IMG/VR virus record: IMGVR_UViG_3300048117_000532
Location: 1-45,920 of that record
Strand: one strand, 5' to 3'
Length of the DNA: 45,920 bases
From: a virus
Position numbers and translations under genes: made by a program. The notes under the pieces are model-generated. The model was given only the letters and a program-made list of their open reading frames with translations. It had not been told where the DNA came from and searched no databases. Below are positions 36,116-44,070 of this stretch, one piece after another. The first letter of the stretch is position 1; every line of letters starts with the position of its first letter.

Positions 36116-37729
36116 ATGAAAAAACAAAACAAATTTAAAGAATTACTTGTTGATAAACCTGATATTGTAATAATAATAACAGACCAAGAGAGAGCCACTC
36201 AGTACTTTCCTGAAGGATGGGAACAAGAAAATCTACCAACACTAACTAAATTAAAAGATAATGGTTTCACATTTGATAAAGCCTTCTGTAATAGTTGTAT
36301 GTGTACACCGAGTAGAGCTACTTTATTTACTGGTACGTACCCATCACAACATCAATGTACTGAAACCTTAACAACAGGTGGTATATACTCACCTGGTGAA
36401 ATACAATTAAATAATAAAAGTAATAACATTGGTAAGATGTTAGATAGTATCGGTTACGATGTACAATACAGAGGTAAATGGCATTTAAGTAAAGGTGCTG
36501 ATGGTGGTGACCCATTAGCTAAAGAAATATCACTTTATGGGTTTAAAGGTTGGGTTGGACCTGATGCGGGTGAAGATGCGAAACCTGAAAACTTTGGTGG
36601 GGGTTATCCAAATGCTGATGCAAGGTATGTGAAAGAAGGTATAGAGTATTTAGAACAGGTAAGAATCAGTAGACAAAAGGGTGAACCAAGAAAACCTTAT
36701 TGTTTAGTATTAAGTTTAGTAAATCCTCATGATGTGTTAGGTTATCCAAAGTCAGTACAATTTGGTTATACTCCCGATGAATATACTGGTAGAACTATTA
36801 CCGACTTACCACCTACAGTTACGGAACAATTACTTAAAAATGGTAAACCTATGGCTCAATTACAAACAAACATTGCTGCTGATGGTTTATTAGGTGTCTT
36901 ACGAAATGATGATATGAAATTGAATTACTTAAATTTTTACGCATACCTACTAACTAAGATTGATGGTGAAATTGGTAAATTTATTGATGTACTTTATGAT
37001 GATACCAAAGGTAGTAGACTCGCTGATGATGCGGTGGTTATAAGATTGGCGGACCACGGAGAGATGGGGATGTCACATGGTGGTATGAGACAAAAGGCTT
37101 TTGTTGCTTATGAAGAGGCGTTAAGAATACCTATGGTGATATCAAACCCTATTGTGTTTAACAAAAAAGAATCGTCAGATGAATTAGCAACACTTATTGA
37201 TATATTCCCAACGATATCTGAGATTGTTGGTGTACCTAAAGACAGTAACTCAAGAGGTGAGAGTTTAATACCAATAATTGAGGAAGGTAAATCAGTTCAA
37301 GATTCTATATTATTTACTTTTGATGATACTAAGTCGGGTTCGAATAATTTACCATCTTCTGTTAAAGCAACTAATAGATTAAGGGCAATCCGTACACATG
37401 ATTGGAAGTACACATATTATTTCGATTCATTAGGTAGATATCAAAAAGAATATGAGTTATACGACTTAGTTAACGATATTGAGGAATCACATAATTTAGC
37501 TTATAAACCTGAATATAGAGAACAAAGGGAATACTTACATCAACAGTTGATGGAATTAGAAGAAAGAAAATTAAGAGTTAATGAGATATTTGTTAATAAA
37601 AATAACCAATATGAATATAAAACTTGGGTTGAAACAAATCCTAATTTTGAGACTTATGCTTACAATGATATAGAGGGTTATGAGAAGGAGAATTTTGATA
37701 TAAACGAAAAAAAGAATACGGAAAAATAG
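36116..37729 (+). CDS. Sulfatase (formylglycine-dependent, type I)
   Basis: A 537-residue, apparently full-length alkaline-phosphatase-superfamily sulfatase. Metal ligands D23-Q24 occur in IIITDQ; the active-site motif is C63-T-P-S-R67 followed by ATLFTGTYP; GKWHLSKG supplies catalytic Lys and His; LADHGEMGMSHGG gives the second metal pair. Cys63 must be oxidised to formylglycine by a host enzyme, because no maturase gene is visible here. The D-Q pair resembles choline-sulfatase and phosphonate-monoesterase types more than D-D enzymes. There is no signal peptide, so it would act in the cytoplasm, after lysis, or in the virion. The next genes are a membrane peptide and a GH-B-like lipoprotein. 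Confidence 0.92.
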   Translation: MKKQNKFKELLVDKPDIVIIITDQERATQYFPEGWEQENLPTLTKLKDNGFTFDKAFCNSCMCTPSRATLFTGTYPSQHQCTETLTTGGIYSPGEIQLNNKSNNIGKMLDSIGYDVQYRGKWHLSKGADGGDPLAKEISLYGFKGWVGPDAGEDAKPENFGGGYPNADARYVKEGIEYLEQVRISRQKGEPRKPYCLVLSLVNPHDVLGYPKSVQFGYTPDEYTGRTITDLPPTVTEQLLKNGKPMAQLQTNIAADGLLGVLRNDDMKLNYLNFYAYLLTKIDGEIGKFIDVLYDDTKGSRLADDAVVIRLADHGEMGMSHGGMRQKAFVAYEEALRIPMVISNPIVFNKKESSDELATLIDIFPTISEIVGVPKDSNSRGESLIPIIEEGKSVQDSILFTFDDTKSGSNNLPSSVKATNRLRAIRTHDWKYTYYFDSLGRYQKEYELYDLVNDIEESHNLAYKPEYREQREYLHQQLMELEERKLRVNEIFVNKNNQYEYKTWVETNPNFETYAYNDIEGYEKENFDINEKKNTEK

Positions 37730-37735
37730 AATAAT

Positions 37736-37867
37736 ATGTTAATCAAAATAATCATAGGTTCATTCTTAATTTCATGGATATTTATAATTTATGAAATTAT
37801 AACCGCACCTTTATGTGATGAGTACGGCAATATAATAAATAAAGATAAAACAAAAAAACAAAAATGA
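37736..37867 (+). CDS. Small membrane peptide, 43 aa
   Basis: ATG six bases after the sulfatase stop. The first 27 residues are hydrophobic (MLIKIIIGSFLISWIFIIYE), followed by a short tail ending in Lys-rich DKTKKQK. The stop overlaps the start of the lipoprotein gene (ATGA), which supports translation of the short gene. It could be a membrane anchor or lysis-related peptide. Confidence 0.62.
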   Translation: MLIKIIIGSFLISWIFIIYEIITAPLCDEYGNIINKDKTKKQK

Positions 37868-39261
37868 AAAAACTATTAACAATGATGTTGGGATTACTCT
37901 TAATTGGATGTACTCAACAAAACGATTTAACTTTCAATGAGATGGTAAATCAAACACAGGAAGCGGCAAAAAGTATTGATACTACCGCTTTATTTTATGA
38001 ATCAACTGCAACTAAAGAATTAACGGGTGTTAAATCGGTATTCGCGGGTGTTAACAACACTACTATTGAGGTGTTGTGTGATTCTAATGGGAAGACAAAA
38101 TCTAAAGTGATTAATTCTCCATTTATGGAAGATGAGGTAATAAAATTACCTGTAAAACTTACTTTAGAGGATGCTGAACAATTATTATTGGACGCGGGAT
38201 ATGGTACAGGAGTTGAAGGAGTTGCTGATTGGTCTGAAGTAGTCTTAAGAAGACCGTTAGAACCAGGATTTAACTTTGCACAGTACATTTTCACGACTAG
38301 TAAAGGTTTTGTGAGTGTTGATGCTACTACAGGTAAAGTGAGTCCTGTAGGTATAGAGGGTTGTCCATGTCCGTTTAAAGACCCATGTATATGTCCTGAG
38401 GAGACAACTCAAACAACTTTTATACCTGAATTTGATGTTGATTATCAAAAATGTGGACCTAACCCTATAGTTAGTTCTGGTGGTGTAAGTTTTGGTACAG
38501 AAGGAAATCCTGCGGCAGGTAGAGTGTGTTCAAAAAATGGATATAAAAATATCAGTAAAATTGAAGTTGACATTGACTTATCGGGGTTACAACAAAATAA
38601 AGGGTGGACCGCGGATTACTTAAACGCGGCGATGTACTTAGTTACTAGAGACGTACAACCTATTGGTGATAAATACTGTGATGCGGAATACGAACAATGT
38701 GACTTCTGTAATGAAATTGATTTATTAGAGACTAACGGTAATAAAATGTTCCAACATACGTTACATTTAGACACAATTAAAAAGGGTAAACAAAGGTGGG
38801 AAGTTTCATATACTGAAGCTGCGAATACTGATTGTTGGAATTGGGATGAAATGACATCATCAACACTTGGAGGTGTACACAGTTTAGTTGGTAAGATTGA
38901 CCCTACTAAACCATTTCATATGGTTACTGTCTTTAATGGTGATTATACTAATATGGTGATTACACTTTCTCAAGGAGATAGTAGTGTTAAAGTTTTTGAT
39001 ATGACTGACCCATCTATTGGTGATGGTTCTACTTTAGATATGTCTTTATTAAAAGATGGTATGGAAGTAGGATGGTGGTTTACACCTTCATATCACGGTG
39101 ATTGGTCACCTGGTGATGATGAACCAACTAAGTGGTACAAAGATACGGGTGGAGAATGTTCACACGGTACATTATGTAATTGGACTGAAGGTTCAGTTGA
39201 ACATAAGGGTGGTGGATGGAGTTTCTCTAATTTAGTAGTAACAGCAGAATCACAAATATAA
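37864..39261 (+). CDS. Lipoprotein with clan GH-B (GH7/GH16-like) hydrolase motif
   Basis: Residues 1-16 form a lipoprotein signal peptide (MKKLLTMMLGLLLIGC) with the acylated Cys at 16. Residues about 20-170 hold a first domain with DAEQLLLDAGY, then a Cys-rich joint (CPCPFKDPCIC). The second domain (about 190-465) appears beta-rich and contains CNE284-I-D286-L-L-E289-TNG followed by FQHTLHL: the ExDxxE catalytic motif of clan GH-B glycosidases, with the following His strand. Several Cys around the motif recall GH7. It may cut a beta-linked polysaccharide at the host surface or be a lectin-like relative. A strong terminator follows. Confidence 0.72.
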   Translation: MKKLLTMMLGLLLIGCTQQNDLTFNEMVNQTQEAAKSIDTTALFYESTATKELTGVKSVFAGVNNTTIEVLCDSNGKTKSKVINSPFMEDEVIKLPVKLTLEDAEQLLLDAGYGTGVEGVADWSEVVLRRPLEPGFNFAQYIFTTSKGFVSVDATTGKVSPVGIEGCPCPFKDPCICPEETTQTTFIPEFDVDYQKCGPNPIVSSGGVSFGTEGNPAAGRVCSKNGYKNISKIEVDIDLSGLQQNKGWTADYLNAAMYLVTRDVQPIGDKYCDAEYEQCDFCNEIDLLETNGNKMFQHTLHLDTIKKGKQRWEVSYTEAANTDCWNWDEMTSSTLGGVHSLVGKIDPTKPFHMVTVFNGDYTNMVITLSQGDSSVKVFDMTDPSIGDGSTLDMSLLKDGMEVGWWFTPSYHGDWSPGDDEPTKWYKDTGGECSHGTLCNWTEGSVEHKGGGWSFSNLVVTAESQI

Positions 39262-39286
39262 GTTCAATTGATTATGAAAATTAAGA

Positions 39287-39319
39287 CCTCTCATCAGAAA
39301 TGGTGAGGGGTTTTCTTTT
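39287..39319 (+). terminator. Intrinsic terminator after the GH-B-like lipoprotein
   Basis: CCTCTCATCA, GAAA tetraloop, TGGTGAGGGG, then TTTTCTTTT. Ten base pairs, two of them G-U, which marks the forward strand as the transcribed one. Confidence 0.88.
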
Positions 39320-39418
39320 ATAACCATATTTATGGATATGAGGTTGTAACTGACATTCAGTTATCTGTAATATTAAGATAAAAAACGGTTAATAACTCGA
39401 TTATTAAATAATAATTTA

Positions 39419-39426
39419 TATATTTG
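39419..39426 (+). promoter_or_regulatory. Host-type -7 box (TATATTTG)
   Basis: TATATTTG directly before the ATG at 39431. No TTTG is present 19-21 bases upstream, so the -33 element is missing or divergent. The 100 bases before it hold only a short hairpin and a CATATTTATGG sequence. Confidence 0.48.
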
Positions 39427-39430
39427 TAGT

Positions 39431-39715
39431 ATGAGTGAATTAATATTAAAATTATCGGATATTCAGGAGATTAACTTCACCGAAATCATCAACGAAGTAG
39501 TGGGGCCTGATTGTCGAGAAGAGGCTAGTAAAATTATTGGTCACTATATAGATGGTGACTTTTTAATGCGTTTTAAGTTACTCGAAGTATATAGTAAATA
39601 TTTAACATCTGACTATGATGCGTTTATATTAGATGTGGATAACCTAAAGATAAAATTAATTAAAGAGAACTTAATTTCCGAAAACGGATGTTTCGGCGTG
39701 AATGTTGATGTGTAG
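39431..39715 (+). CDS. Unknown protein, 94 aa
   Basis: Acidic, helical, beginning MSELILKLSDIQEINFTEII, no membrane segment. The C-terminal part (LISENGCFGVNVDV) is beta-like. It is the first gene of the DHFR-SHMT-RmlC cluster, three bases before DHFR. No family recognised. Confidence 0.57.
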   Translation: MSELILKLSDIQEINFTEIINEVVGPDCREEASKIIGHYIDGDFLMRFKLLEVYSKYLTSDYDAFILDVDNLKIKLIKENLISENGCFGVNVDV

Positions 39716-39718
39716 GTT

Positions 39719-40096
39719 ATGAAAGCAATTATAGCAGTAAACAATCTTGGTTTTATCGGTAAAGGTGATAAACTTTTATGGCACAATAAAAAAGATTTAA
39801 ATCATTTCAAACGTATGACTTATGGTGATACGTTATTAGTCGGTTATCGTACCGCTCAAGCCCTACCCTTTTTACCCAACAGAGAGTTAATGATTGTTGA
39901 TAAAAGGGACCATTCCGTTTTTCACTACTATAATTGTGATTGGTGTATCGGAGGTAAAAAAACATATGAGAGATTCTGTGATAAGTTTACGGAATTACAC
40001 ATATCTCATATTGATAATAATAAAATTGGAGATGTAACGTTTCCAAATCTTAGTAATTTAAATCCTGAATGTAAGATTTATAATTACAACTTTTAA
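39719..40096 (+). CDS. Dihydrofolate reductase, compact
   Basis: A 125-residue DHFR. The N-terminus has MKAIIAVNNLGFIGKGDKLL, W21 and the acidic substrate-binding D26 (KKDLNHFKR), then TLLVGYRTAQALPFLPNREL for the NADPH-binding region, and CIGGKKTYERF near residue 81. Usual phage and bacterial enzymes have about 160-190 residues, so the loops after the first half are short. It regenerates tetrahydrofolate from the dihydrofolate made by thymidylate synthase. The cofactor GG pair is present, so activity is likely. Confidence 0.88.
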   Translation: MKAIIAVNNLGFIGKGDKLLWHNKKDLNHFKRMTYGDTLLVGYRTAQALPFLPNRELMIVDKRDHSVFHYYNCDWCIGGKKTYERFCDKFTELHISHIDNNKIGDVTFPNLSNLNPECKIYNYNF

Positions 40097-40108
40097 ACAA
40101 TAAAAAAT

Positions 40109-40984
40109 ATGAAAAATTCATTACTATTATTAATCGTACTTCTAACGACAAGTTGTGCGACATTTACAGTATCAACATTAAACCATGACCCTATATATGA
40201 TGACGAAAATTATTATGTAGTTGGAGACAATTTAAGGGTGGATACTTTAAATGAATTTCAATTTAGAAATAAACTAAGAACAGATATAGGTTTTAGATTA
40301 GACTTTGCAAGATATGCCTTGAGTCAACCAGTATCATTTGATTGGAATAACCGATTGTTAGGGAGACAGTATGATTACCGATATAATTCTTATTATTGGA
40401 ATAGAGACCAAATGTGGAATGATTGGGCTTGGGGTTATACAGGGTGGAATTCTTGGGGTTCTCCTCATAGATGGTCACCATTTGGATATGATAGATGGGG
40501 ATATGGAATCTACTATGGTTGGAATAACCACGGATGGGGATATAATGGGTACTATGGTAATGGATGGAATAATTATTACGGGTGGAACAATTACGGTCAA
40601 AATGGTTGGTACGGAAGACGAGGTAGAAATAATGTGTCGTATATCAACGGTCGAAGAGGTAGTACTATGACTATACGAGACAGAATAGGACAATCTTCAA
40701 TGATAGAATCAACTAAACGTAGTGTTAAGGTTGATAATAAAAGAGAAAAGATTTATATTAATAATAACAGTCGACCTACCATTAACAATAATAGACCAAA
40801 TAATAATAGGTCTACCATTAATAATAATAGACCGACCATTAATAATAATACAAGACCAAGAGTTAATAATAATACAAGACCAAGAGTTAATAATAGTCGT
40901 CCTGTAATTAATCGAAGTACACCGACAAGAACGAACAATAATCCAAGTAGAAATAACACTACTAATAATCGTAGAAAAAATTAA
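40109..40984 (+). CDS. Lipoprotein, Trp/Tyr/Gly/Asn-rich, 291 aa
   Basis: The signal peptide MKNSLLLLIVLLTTSC places the lipidated Cys at about 16. The next 75 residues are ordinary (NYYVVGDNLRVDTLNEFQFR). Residues about 90-175 are low-complexity, full of WGYNNYGWNN-like repeats; residues about 210-291 are NNNRPTINNNTRP-like basic repeats. Similar lipoproteins occur in Flavobacteriia, so a gene taken from the host is plausible. Surface display from the outer membrane could block or change phage receptors, but this is inference. Confidence 0.7.
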   Translation: MKNSLLLLIVLLTTSCATFTVSTLNHDPIYDDENYYVVGDNLRVDTLNEFQFRNKLRTDIGFRLDFARYALSQPVSFDWNNRLLGRQYDYRYNSYYWNRDQMWNDWAWGYTGWNSWGSPHRWSPFGYDRWGYGIYYGWNNHGWGYNGYYGNGWNNYYGWNNYGQNGWYGRRGRNNVSYINGRRGSTMTIRDRIGQSSMIESTKRSVKVDNKREKIYINNNSRPTINNNRPNNNRSTINNNRPTINNNTRPRVNNNTRPRVNNSRPVINRSTPTRTNNNPSRNNTTNNRRKN

Positions 40985-40996
40985 GATATCTTAAAA

Positions 40997-42139
40997 ATGG
41001 ACAAAAGAATAGAAGAGATACTCGATAAAGAAAATTTTAGACAATCTAATACAATTGAATTAATAGCAAGTGAGAACTTTGCGTCTGATTCAGTAATGAA
41101 ATTGGCGGGTTCAATATTCACTAACAAATATGCTGAAGGATATCCTGGTAAAAGATATTACAATGGATGTGACCATATGGATGAGGTGGAGACACTTGCA
41201 ATAGAAGAATTAAAAAAGTTATATAATTGTAACTTTGCTAATGTTCAACCACATTGTGGTGCAAACGCTAATACTGCGGTATTTCAAGCATTCCTAAAAC
41301 CAGGTGATACAATACTTGGAATGGATTTAGCGAGTGGTGGTCACTTATCTCATGGAAGTAAACCTAATATTTCAGGTAAAGTATACGACGCTCATTCATA
41401 TGGTGTGGATGATAATGGTTATTTAAACTATGATGATATACGAACTAAAGCGTTAGAAGTTAAACCTAAAATGGTTATTGCAGGTGCGAGTGCTTACTCA
41501 AGGATAATCGATTGGAAAAAGTTTAGAGAGATTGCTGATGAAGTAGGAGCGATACTTTTGGTGGATATGGCTCACTATTCAGGTCTTATTGCTGGAGGTG
41601 AGTACCCCAATCCAATTGAATATGCGGATGTAGTAACTTCAACGACACACAAAACACTTAGAGGACCAAGAGGTGGTATTATTATTTGGAACGATTCAGA
41701 CTATACAAAGAAAATAAATGGAGCAATATTTCCTGGTACTCAGGGAGGACCATTAATGCATATAATCGCAGCAAAGGCCCAATGTTTCATAGAGGCAAAC
41801 ACAAGAGATTTTAAGGAGTATTGTATTAAAGTAAAAGAAAATGCAAAACATATGTGTGATATCTTCAGAGAAAATGATATACCGATTCTAACCGATGGTA
41901 CCGATTCACATTTAATTTTAATTGATTTATCAACTAAGAAATATAGTGGAAGAGTAATCGCTGATATGTTAGAAGAAAACGGTATTACAGTTAATAAGAA
42001 TGGAATACCTAACGACCCTAGAAGTTTTGTGGAAACAAGTGGTATTCGAATAGGTACGGCAGCTGAAACAACAAGAGGTCATAGTGTGGAGTGGTTTAAA
42101 GAATTAGCAAGAGAGATAAGTATATTAATTAATAAATAA
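40997..42139 (+). CDS. glyA: Serine hydroxymethyltransferase
   Basis: A 380-residue PLP enzyme making methylene-tetrahydrofolate and glycine from serine. IELIASENFAS, YPGKRYYNGC and CGANANTAVFQAF are present; the PLP Lys is K219 in TSTTHKTLRGPRGG; VDMAHYSGLIAGG binds the cofactor Asp and His. It is about 35 residues shorter than the E. coli enzyme, mostly from the C-terminal end. SHMT is uncommon in phages. It supplies the one-carbon unit used by the phage thymidylate synthase, with DHFR closing the cycle. Confidence 0.95.
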   Translation: MDKRIEEILDKENFRQSNTIELIASENFASDSVMKLAGSIFTNKYAEGYPGKRYYNGCDHMDEVETLAIEELKKLYNCNFANVQPHCGANANTAVFQAFLKPGDTILGMDLASGGHLSHGSKPNISGKVYDAHSYGVDDNGYLNYDDIRTKALEVKPKMVIAGASAYSRIIDWKKFREIADEVGAILLVDMAHYSGLIAGGEYPNPIEYADVVTSTTHKTLRGPRGGIIIWNDSDYTKKINGAIFPGTQGGPLMHIIAAKAQCFIEANTRDFKEYCIKVKENAKHMCDIFRENDIPILTDGTDSHLILIDLSTKKYSGRVIADMLEENGITVNKNGIPNDPRSFVETSGIRIGTAAETTRGHSVEWFKELAREISILINK

Positions 42140-42145
42140 TAAAAG

Positions 42146-42601
42146 ATGATAATAAGAGACCATAAGACATTTAAAGATAATCGAGGGAGTTATACCCCAA
42201 TGGAGTTAGATATAATGGGAAAGGAATGGACACAATGTTCCATTTCAATTAATGATGGTAGATATACCTTTAGGGGTTTACACTATCAAACAGACCCACC
42301 ACAAGAGAAATACGTTAAGGTTATTCGTGGTTCAATTATAGACATAGCTTATGATTTAGAAACACATAAAACACAACACGTAATAGTAAATGAAGGGAAT
42401 GCGGTTTACTTACATGATGAGTATGCTCATGGGTTCTTAACTTTAGAACCTGACACCATAGTTGTTTATATGGTTAAGGGTGAATACTCTCCTGAGTCAG
42501 AACATTCGATTGTGTGGAAAGATATTCCTGAAGTTAAATCTATTATAGAAGAGTTTACTGATAATCCAATAATTTCAGAAAAAGATAATTTAGGTAAGTA
42601 A
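42146..42601 (+). CDS. rmlC: dTDP-4-dehydrorhamnose 3,5-epimerase (RmlC type)
   Basis: A 151-residue cupin enzyme. FKDNRGSYTP, the active-site FRGLHYQTDPPQEKYVKV, the DIAYDLETH strand, AHGFLTLE and YSPESEHSIVWKD are the RmlC signatures in order. It is slightly shorter than the usual 175-185 residues. RmlC makes the precursor of dTDP-L-rhamnose; an RmlD-like gene is encoded on the other strand at 43301, and the GT11-like gene could use a related sugar. RmlA and RmlB are not in this window. Confidence 0.92.
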   Translation: MIIRDHKTFKDNRGSYTPMELDIMGKEWTQCSISINDGRYTFRGLHYQTDPPQEKYVKVIRGSIIDIAYDLETHKTQHVIVNEGNAVYLHDEYAHGFLTLEPDTIVVYMVKGEYSPESEHSIVWKDIPEVKSIIEEFTDNPIISEKDNLGK

Positions 42602-42602
42602 T

Positions 42603-42941
42603 ATGGGAAATATATCAAAAAATTTAGCAATAATATCGATAATACTTTCATGTTTAGTCGTAGTAAGAATTTTAATGCAAGATAGAAGTATTACTTATAC
42701 TGAAGAGATAATAAAAAGTGATGATAATATTCCTACGGTTAACAACGATGATACAATACGTTTGGTACCTAAAGAAGATAAACTTTTTAATGAGGATTCG
42801 TTAGATAATGATTCAAATATATTAGATTGGTATGTCGATGATGGTGAATTATATATCTACACTAAACAGGATTCGATTAATGATGAAATCGAAAGGTGGA
42901 ATTATATTAGAAGTTTAGATGAAGAGGGCTGGGAGGAATAA
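42603..42941 (+). CDS. Membrane-anchored acidic protein, 112 aa
   Basis: Starts with one transmembrane helix (NLAIISIILSCLVVVRIL, residues 7-24) followed by about 88 very acidic residues with alternating Asp, Asn and Glu. Likely anchored with its acidic domain on one side of the inner membrane. It follows RmlC after one base. No family recognised. Confidence 0.62.
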   Translation: MGNISKNLAIISIILSCLVVVRILMQDRSITYTEEIIKSDDNIPTVNNDDTIRLVPKEDKLFNEDSLDNDSNILDWYVDDGELYIYTKQDSINDEIERWNYIRSLDEEGWEE

Positions 42942-42982
42942 GTGCGAGCCACTAACAGAAAGATTACATTGTTATAAATAGT

Positions 42983-43297
42983 TTAAGAAGATAAAACTAA
43001 CTCAATTTTATAATGATTGTCAATTAAATCAAAAGAGCGGTTAACGGTATCAATGATATCAGACGAAAGAATCTCATAGAAATAGTCAGAAGTGAAACAA
43101 TCATATTCTTCTTCCAACATTATATAAGTTTCAAACTCAATGACATCACTCATCGTAAAATCAATTAGGTTAGTGTCTACAAATAATAAAAGAGTGTCTT
43201 CGTGTATATCCCAATCAGTAAGCTCAGGATGTTTAGGATAAATAAGTTTATCAAACAATACATCAATCACTTCATGTGGAACTGCAAATGTTGTCAT
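42983..43297 (-). CDS. Unknown acidic protein, 104 aa
   Basis: Acidic, helical, beginning MTTFAVPHEVIDVLFDKLIY and ending in a hydrophobic beta segment (HYKIELVLSS). Three bases after the RmlD-like gene, so it is the last member of the reverse-strand operon that begins with the 2OG oxygenase. No family recognised. Confidence 0.57.
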   Translation of the reverse strand: MTTFAVPHEVIDVLFDKLIYPKHPELTDWDIHEDTLLLFVDTNLIDFTMSDVIEFETYIMLEEEYDCFTSDYFYEILSSDIIDTVNRSFDLIDNHYKIELVLSS

Positions 43298-43300
43298 ACA

Positions 43301-43990
43301 TTAAGGGAGTGAGGACTTAAGTTTAGTTAGGTCCATAGAAAGATTATTAGGGACGTGTGAGGGGGTAAAAGAGGATTCAACAACATTAGTCTCATTAGCT
43401 AAGTCAAACATCGTCTTAACGTCTGTACCTACGTTATACACACCTGACAAATCTTTATTAATACAATCAATAATGAGAGTGGCGATAGTATCCACATAAT
43501 CGAAGTTACCGACATAATCAATCCAAGCGTTATCATATACAAAAGGAGTGGGTTTATGGGAACAACGTATAAGAAGATAATCCTCAGACCTTAACTGAAT
43601 AAGACCGTCAGATAATAACTTAGTATAACCGTACCAATTATTACAATGAACAGGGACATCATTCTCACTGGCGAAGGGAATGGAATTAGAATAAACATAA
43701 TCAGTAGAAATATGAATAAGTTTAATAAAGTGTTCATTACAGTAATCAATTAACTTATCCACAAACTTACAGTTAACATTCCAATGAAGTTCTCTATCTT
43801 TATCGTAAGTATCAGTATGTGAAATACAGTTAATAACAATATCATAATTAGATAATATAAACTCATCGAGGTGGTTAATATCGAAACCATCCTTACTACG
43901 GGAAACATAATCCCAATTAGTCTGATTAATCAATTCACGACCCAAGAGTCCATCACCAAGTACCAATACATTATTTTTCATACTTACCAT
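43301..43990 (-). CDS. dTDP-4-dehydrorhamnose reductase-like protein (RmlD, SDR fold)
   Basis: A 229-residue extended-SDR protein. VLVLGDGLLGREL is the NAD(P)-binding GxGxxG region, VINCISHTD follows, then STDYVYS and the catalytic Tyr-x-x-x-Lys as WYGYTKLLSDG. It is about 60 residues shorter than bacterial RmlD, mainly at the C-terminus. The start is either 43990 (MVSMKNN) or the ATG at 43981. It probably reduces a dTDP-4-keto sugar, paired with RmlC on the other strand. It is co-oriented with the oxygenase and micro-ORF upstream. Confidence 0.85.
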   Translation of the reverse strand: MVSMKNNVLVLGDGLLGRELINQTNWDYVSRSKDGFDINHLDEFILSNYDIVINCISHTDTYDKDRELHWNVNCKFVDKLIDYCNEHFIKLIHISTDYVYSNSIPFASENDVPVHCNNWYGYTKLLSDGLIQLRSEDYLLIRCSHKPTPFVYDNAWIDYVGNFDYVDTIATLIIDCINKDLSGVYNVGTDVKTMFDLANETNVVESSFTPSHVPNNLSMDLTKLKSSLP

Positions 43991-44070
43991 TTATGTCTAC
44001 CTTCAAATCTTTCTTTTATACTATAACCAATATAGACTACAGAGCAACCTACTAATCCTACTAACATCAT
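43984..44070 (-). CDS. Micro-ORF, 28-aa membrane peptide
   Basis: MMLVGLVGCSVVYIGYSIKE and a short basic tail. Its ATG overlaps the oxygenase stop (TAATG), and its end overlaps the upstream ATG of the RmlD-like gene. Such exact spacing argues for a real translated peptide, but its short length leaves doubt. One hydrophobic helix, residues 1-17, could reach the membrane. Confidence 0.48.
   Translation of the reverse strand: MMLVGLVGCSVVYIGYSIKERFEGRHKW

Noticed and set aside
40475-40959. Open frames opposite the Trp/Asn-rich lipoprotein
   Set aside because: Shadow frames of low-complexity coding repeats; the forward frame has a clear lipoprotein signal.
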